Source: Gluconobacter cadivus (GTDB taxonomy: Bacteria; Pseudomonadota; Alphaproteobacteria; Acetobacterales; Acetobacteraceae). Taken from it: a stretch of 64,000 bases of DNA. Where the stretch lies: positions 496,001-560,000 of the forward strand of contig NZ_JABCQI010000001.1 in NCBI RefSeq assembly GCF_015244745.1, written 5' to 3'. The notes under the pieces were generated by a model, which was not told the DNA's origin, ran no database searches, and saw only the letters and a program-made list of their open reading frames with translations. Below are positions 61,551-64,000 of this stretch, piece by piece. A program made the translations under genes and the position numbers. Every line of letters begins with the position of its first letter. Position 1 is the first letter of the stretch.

Positions 61551-61970
61551 ATGCTGAACATCATCAAACTGGCCGTCGGCTGCCCGAGCATCGAAGTCCT
61601 GCGCGAACGGCTGAACCATTACCGCATCAACGGCCGCGCCACCGTCCAGACCCGCACCATGCCCAAACGGGCCGAGGAGGTTCTGGACGGCGGCTCCCTG
61701 TATCGCGTGATGGACGGCATGGTCCTGTGCCGCCAACCCATCATCGGTCTGGAAAGCGCCCAGCGCGCGGATGGCAGCACAGGCACGCTGATCGTCGTGT
61801 CTGACGAAATCATCCCGGTCCAGCCACGCCCGATGCGCCCGTTTCAGGGTTGGCGCTATCTGGAACCCAAGGACGCGCCCCCCGATCTGGGCAGCAGCCT
61901 TGGTCATGACGGCATTGCCGATCTCCCGCCACAGCTTCGGAAGGAGCTGGCCGAGCTCGCCCTAATCTGA
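61551..61970 (+). CDS. DUF1489 family protein
   Basis: A 139-residue cytoplasmic protein typical of alphaproteobacteria. MLNIIKLAVGCPSIEVLRERL opens the DUF1489 domain, followed by TVQTRTMPKRAEEVLDGGSLYRVMDG and MVLCRQPIIGLE. Function unknown. ATG 61551 follows GGAGGGCATCCGACACCT. It lies 42 bases after the nucleoside hydrolase gene and may be in its transcript. Confidence 0.9.
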   Translation: MLNIIKLAVGCPSIEVLRERLNHYRINGRATVQTRTMPKRAEEVLDGGSLYRVMDGMVLCRQPIIGLESAQRADGSTGTLIVVSDEIIPVQPRPMRPFQGWRYLEPKDAPPDLGSSLGHDGIADLPPQLRKELAELALI

Positions 61971-62141
61971 TCCCCCAAGATCTGCCCCCCGAGGCCGCGC
62001 CACATTTTTGCTGCATTCCGGGAACGGAATGGGACGTGAAACGTCATGCCTTTATTGCGGGGAGCCAGAGGATGCTCCCCTCCGGCCTGCCGATCGTCCC
62101 AAAGGCGCACCGTGCAGATCAGAACAGAAGGAGTGCCGCCT

Positions 62142-63086
62142 TTGCCGCCCTTTTCCCGCCTCTCCCAAACAGGCACGGTCGCCGTCACGCTGTCAGCAGC
62201 CCTCACTCTCAGTATCAGCCTGACAGCTTTCGCTTCCGATGCGCTTGCACAGACAGCCAACACTGCTGAAACGCCAGCCGCGCTCTCAAAAACCCTGCCC
62301 GGCAAGATCGTCTACACACAGCTCACAACGCCCGATCTGGCCAAAGCCAAGGCCTTCTATGGCGCACTGCTGGGCTGGAATTTTCAGGACCGCCCCGTCT
62401 CGCGCGGCCATTATGCCGAGGCGCTGGTCAACGGCCATGTCGTAGCAGGACTGGTCGAGCGTCCTCTCCCCGATACGAACAACCCACCCCAGCCGCTCTG
62501 GCTTCCGTTCATTTCGGCGCTCGACGTCCCGACAGTGGCCAAGGAATCGCTCCAGTGGGGCGGCAAAATCCTGTACCGTCCGACCGTTGTTCCGGGCCGT
62601 GGCGAACAGGCCATTATCGCCGACCCGCAGGGCGCGCTTTTCGCCGCTTTGCACGCCCCTCACGGCGACCGCAACGATACGGACGACACGGTTCAGGGCG
62701 ACTGGATCTGGCATACAATCCTGACCCCGGCTCCCACAGCCAGCGCGGGATTCTACCAGAAACTCTTCGGCTATCAGGTTGAAGACGCGCCTCCGCCCGA
62801 CACGCACCAGCACTATATTCTGGACTCACAGTCCATCGCCCGTGCGACCGTCAATCCCCTGCCGGCGCGCCTGCCCCCAGATGCGAGCGCGCGCTGGATC
62901 GGCTTCATACAGGTGGACAGCGTCGGGAGTGCCGCCGAAAAAGCCGTGCAGCTGGGAGGACGCGTTCTGGTACAGCCCCACCCCGATCATCAGAACAGCA
63001 TGATCGCCGTCCTCGCCGACCCGAGCGGCGCCGCCTTCGGCGTCATGGAATGGCATGATCCCAGCGCGGCAGGAGATACGAAATGA
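62142..63086 (+). CDS. Exported VOC (glyoxalase/bleomycin resistance) family protein
   Basis: A 314-residue protein with a signal peptide and two VOC domains. TTG 62142 is chosen because AAGGAG is eight bases upstream and it starts the hydrophobic PPFSRLSQTGTVAVTLSAALTL signal; earlier starts add a poorly supported head. Domain one begins GKIVYTQLTTPDLAKAKAFYGALLGW and domain two WIWHTILTPAPTASAGFYQKLFGY, each with the VOC FY-LG-W/Y pattern and the D-P-G-A (ADPQGALF, ADPSGAAF) strand. Metal site and substrate unclear. The next gene overlaps by four bases. Confidence 0.87.
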   Translation: MPPFSRLSQTGTVAVTLSAALTLSISLTAFASDALAQTANTAETPAALSKTLPGKIVYTQLTTPDLAKAKAFYGALLGWNFQDRPVSRGHYAEALVNGHVVAGLVERPLPDTNNPPQPLWLPFISALDVPTVAKESLQWGGKILYRPTVVPGRGEQAIIADPQGALFAALHAPHGDRNDTDDTVQGDWIWHTILTPAPTASAGFYQKLFGYQVEDAPPPDTHQHYILDSQSIARATVNPLPARLPPDASARWIGFIQVDSVGSAAEKAVQLGGRVLVQPHPDHQNSMIAVLADPSGAAFGVMEWHDPSAAGDTK

Positions 63087-63541
63087 CCCGTTGGACAACA
63101 AAAACCTTCCTGCGCCTTGGCGGTACGCTCTGCCTTCTGGGAATGCTGTCGGGCTGCGGTGACTATGAATATGGCGGCCCCGGCCAATATGGCACCTATT
63201 ATGGTGGCGGGGGCTATTACAGCAGCACCTATAATCGCGGCTGGGGCAGCACATGGGGGCCCGGCTGGGGCTGGGGACCGGGCTATTACGTCGGCCCCTA
63301 TCCCGGACGCGGTCCGGGGCGGCCTCCCGGCGTACGTCCCGGCCCCCGGCCTGGAGGACCCGGCCATGGTCCCGGTGGACAGGGGAGGCCCGATGGCAGA
63401 CCGGGAGGTGGGTTTGGCCATGGACCTGGTGGTGGAAGACCCGGAAGCGGTCAGGGACCGGGAAGGCCGGGCGGCGGAGGAATGGGCGGTGGCAACCATG
63501 GCGGTGGCCAAGGCGGTCGTGGACCCGGTGGGCGCCGCTGA
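63083..63541 (+). CDS. Gly/Pro-rich lipoprotein
   Basis: A 152-residue protein whose ATG overlaps the VOC gene stop. The lipobox LSGC (near residues 22-25) predicts a lipoprotein. Residues about 26-75 are Gly/Tyr/Trp-rich (YGGGGYYSSTYNRGWGSTWG) and 76-152 are Gly/Pro/Arg repeats (GRPGGG, PGGQGRPDG). It resembles secreted glycine-rich adhesive or matrix proteins and is probably intrinsically disordered. No enzymatic function. The ORF is real by its lipobox and coupling, but length could be influenced by repeat slippage. Confidence 0.75.
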   Translation: MTRWTTKTFLRLGGTLCLLGMLSGCGDYEYGGPGQYGTYYGGGGYYSSTYNRGWGSTWGPGWGWGPGYYVGPYPGRGPGRPPGVRPGPRPGGPGHGPGGQGRPDGRPGGGFGHGPGGGRPGSGQGPGRPGGGGMGGGNHGGGQGGRGPGGRR

Positions 63542-63568
63542 ACCCCATCATATCTGCTCATGGAAACC

Positions 63569-63588
63569 GGAGGCGGTTCTCCGCCTCC
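63569..63588. terminator. GC-rich hairpin between convergent genes
   Basis: GGAGGCGG (63569-63576) and CCGCCTCC (63581-63588) form a perfect 8-base stem with a 4-base loop, between the lipoprotein stop and the stop of the minus-strand gene. No T-tract is seen. Confidence 0.55.
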
Positions 63589-63592
63589 AGGA

Positions 63593-64000
63593 TCAGACAG
63601 TCTTGCGGCCCGCACGCTCCAATGCGGCGATCTCGGCCATGACGTCTCCATTCTCGATCTTCTGGGCAATGTCTGCGAAAGGTGCCCCCGCCTCAAGAGC
63701 CGTGGCCGTAGCACTCCAGCGCTCCCCGGCCTGCGCATCTCCTTCACATAACCCAGCCGAAATATCGAACCGCAGCAACGTCGCCTCCCCGCTGAGACGA
63801 CGCAGCGCCCGCAACAGGGCATGAGCCTGCGTCGCGCGCTCTCCCACTGCCGAAACCCCGCCCAGAACGGGAAGCGAGCCTCTGGCAAACTCGGCCCGTG
63901 TGGTATCGATCCCGGCCTGACGCTGGACGCGATCTGTCGTTACGGGATCTTCCCGCTTCAACACAGCCGAAACATACCGCAGATTGCCGATCACTGCCGT
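63593..64000 (-). CDS. Hypothetical protein, 5' end cut by window edge
   Basis: The C-terminal 136 codons of an unrecognised gene; the frame stays open to the right edge, and the GTG at 63994 is probably internal. The visible part is helical and rich in Ala, Arg and Glu (VLKREDPVTTDRVQRQAGIDTTRAEF, RALRRLSGEATLLRFDISAG, AQKIENGDVMAEIAAL). I cannot assign a family. Convergent with the Gly/Pro-rich lipoprotein gene. Confidence 0.65.
   Translation of the reverse strand, partial: TAVIGNLRYVSAVLKREDPVTTDRVQRQAGIDTTRAEFARGSLPVLGGVSAVGERATQAHALLRALRRLSGEATLLRFDISAGLCEGDAQAGERWSATATALEAGAPFADIAQKIENGDVMAEIAALERAGRKTV

Noticed and set aside
63083-63541. GGCCCCGG-type repeats
   Set aside because: These arise from Gly/Pro codons in the lipoprotein gene, not from a separate repeat element.

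Overview
The window is GC-rich, gene-dense chromosomal DNA from an acetic acid bacterium (Acetobacteraceae), most likely Gluconobacter or a very close relative. The evidence is the alphaproteobacterial gene content (ALAS-type hemA, System I cytochrome c maturation, HWE/HisKA_2 sensor kinases, a COG0523 GTPase coupled to a WD40 protein, DUF1489), frequent TTG/GTG starts, and an aldo/keto reductase at 38.8 kb that resembles, from memory, Gluconobacter AKR11B4. No rRNA, tRNA, CRISPR, transposase, phage gene or plasmid function was seen. No gene-free stretch exceeds 300 bases.

Layout. 0-2.8 kb: partial aat, a small membrane protein, an EcsC-like protein, a secreted protein and an EVE-domain protein. 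2.9-8.5 kb: a ccmCDEFGHI operon for haem handling and thioether ligation, ending in a zinc-ribbon membrane protein. 8.5-12.6 kb: DMT transporter, fumC, secreted S10 carboxypeptidase. 12.6-15 kb: a complete bacteriophytochrome kinase behind a near-consensus promoter. 15-17.4 kb: a HisE-like protein, cvpA and purF on the minus strand. 17.7-23.4 kb: Hint-domain protein, hemA, pirin, a small unknown gene and a catalytically degenerate EAL protein. 23.7-32.4 kb: MFS carrier, COG2509 flavoprotein with a YqhA protein, DJ-1/PfpI protein, two tandem CDF metal exporters, ClC transporter, class A acid phosphatase lipoprotein. 32.5-37.4 kb: SelW/Rdx protein, HWE kinase with a single-domain response regulator, WD40 protein coupled to a COG0523 GTPase.

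37.4-47.2 kb is a surface-polysaccharide region: O-antigen ligase-like protein, three GT4 glycosyltransferases (two of them tandem paralogues), a nucleotidyltransferase-HAD phosphatase fusion, an aldo/keto reductase and a GGDEF-EAL protein. 47.3-64 kb holds mtnA, a DUF2272 lipoprotein, rhodanese, cysteine synthase, an OmpR/EnvZ-type pair whose sensor has a Met/Pro/His-rich periplasmic insert, a second aldo/keto reductase, rsmB, a YggS-type PLP protein, kup, hemW, a periplasmic nucleoside hydrolase-like protein, DUF1489, a VOC protein, a Gly/Pro-rich lipoprotein and a partial unknown gene.

Haem and tetrapyrrole use recurs: hemA makes the precursor, ccm genes load cytochromes c (central to the periplasmic oxidation chains of acetic acid bacteria), hemW is a haem chaperone, and the phytochrome needs the haem breakdown product biliverdin, yet no haem oxygenase lies in the window. 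The most interesting items are proteins with eroded catalytic motifs (EAL protein, nucleotidyltransferase-HAD fusion, nucleoside hydrolase, HisE-like protein), the unusual sensor ectodomain, the tandem glycosyltransferases and several strong intergenic hairpins. I found no wholly new multi-gene system that I can defend from sequence alone.
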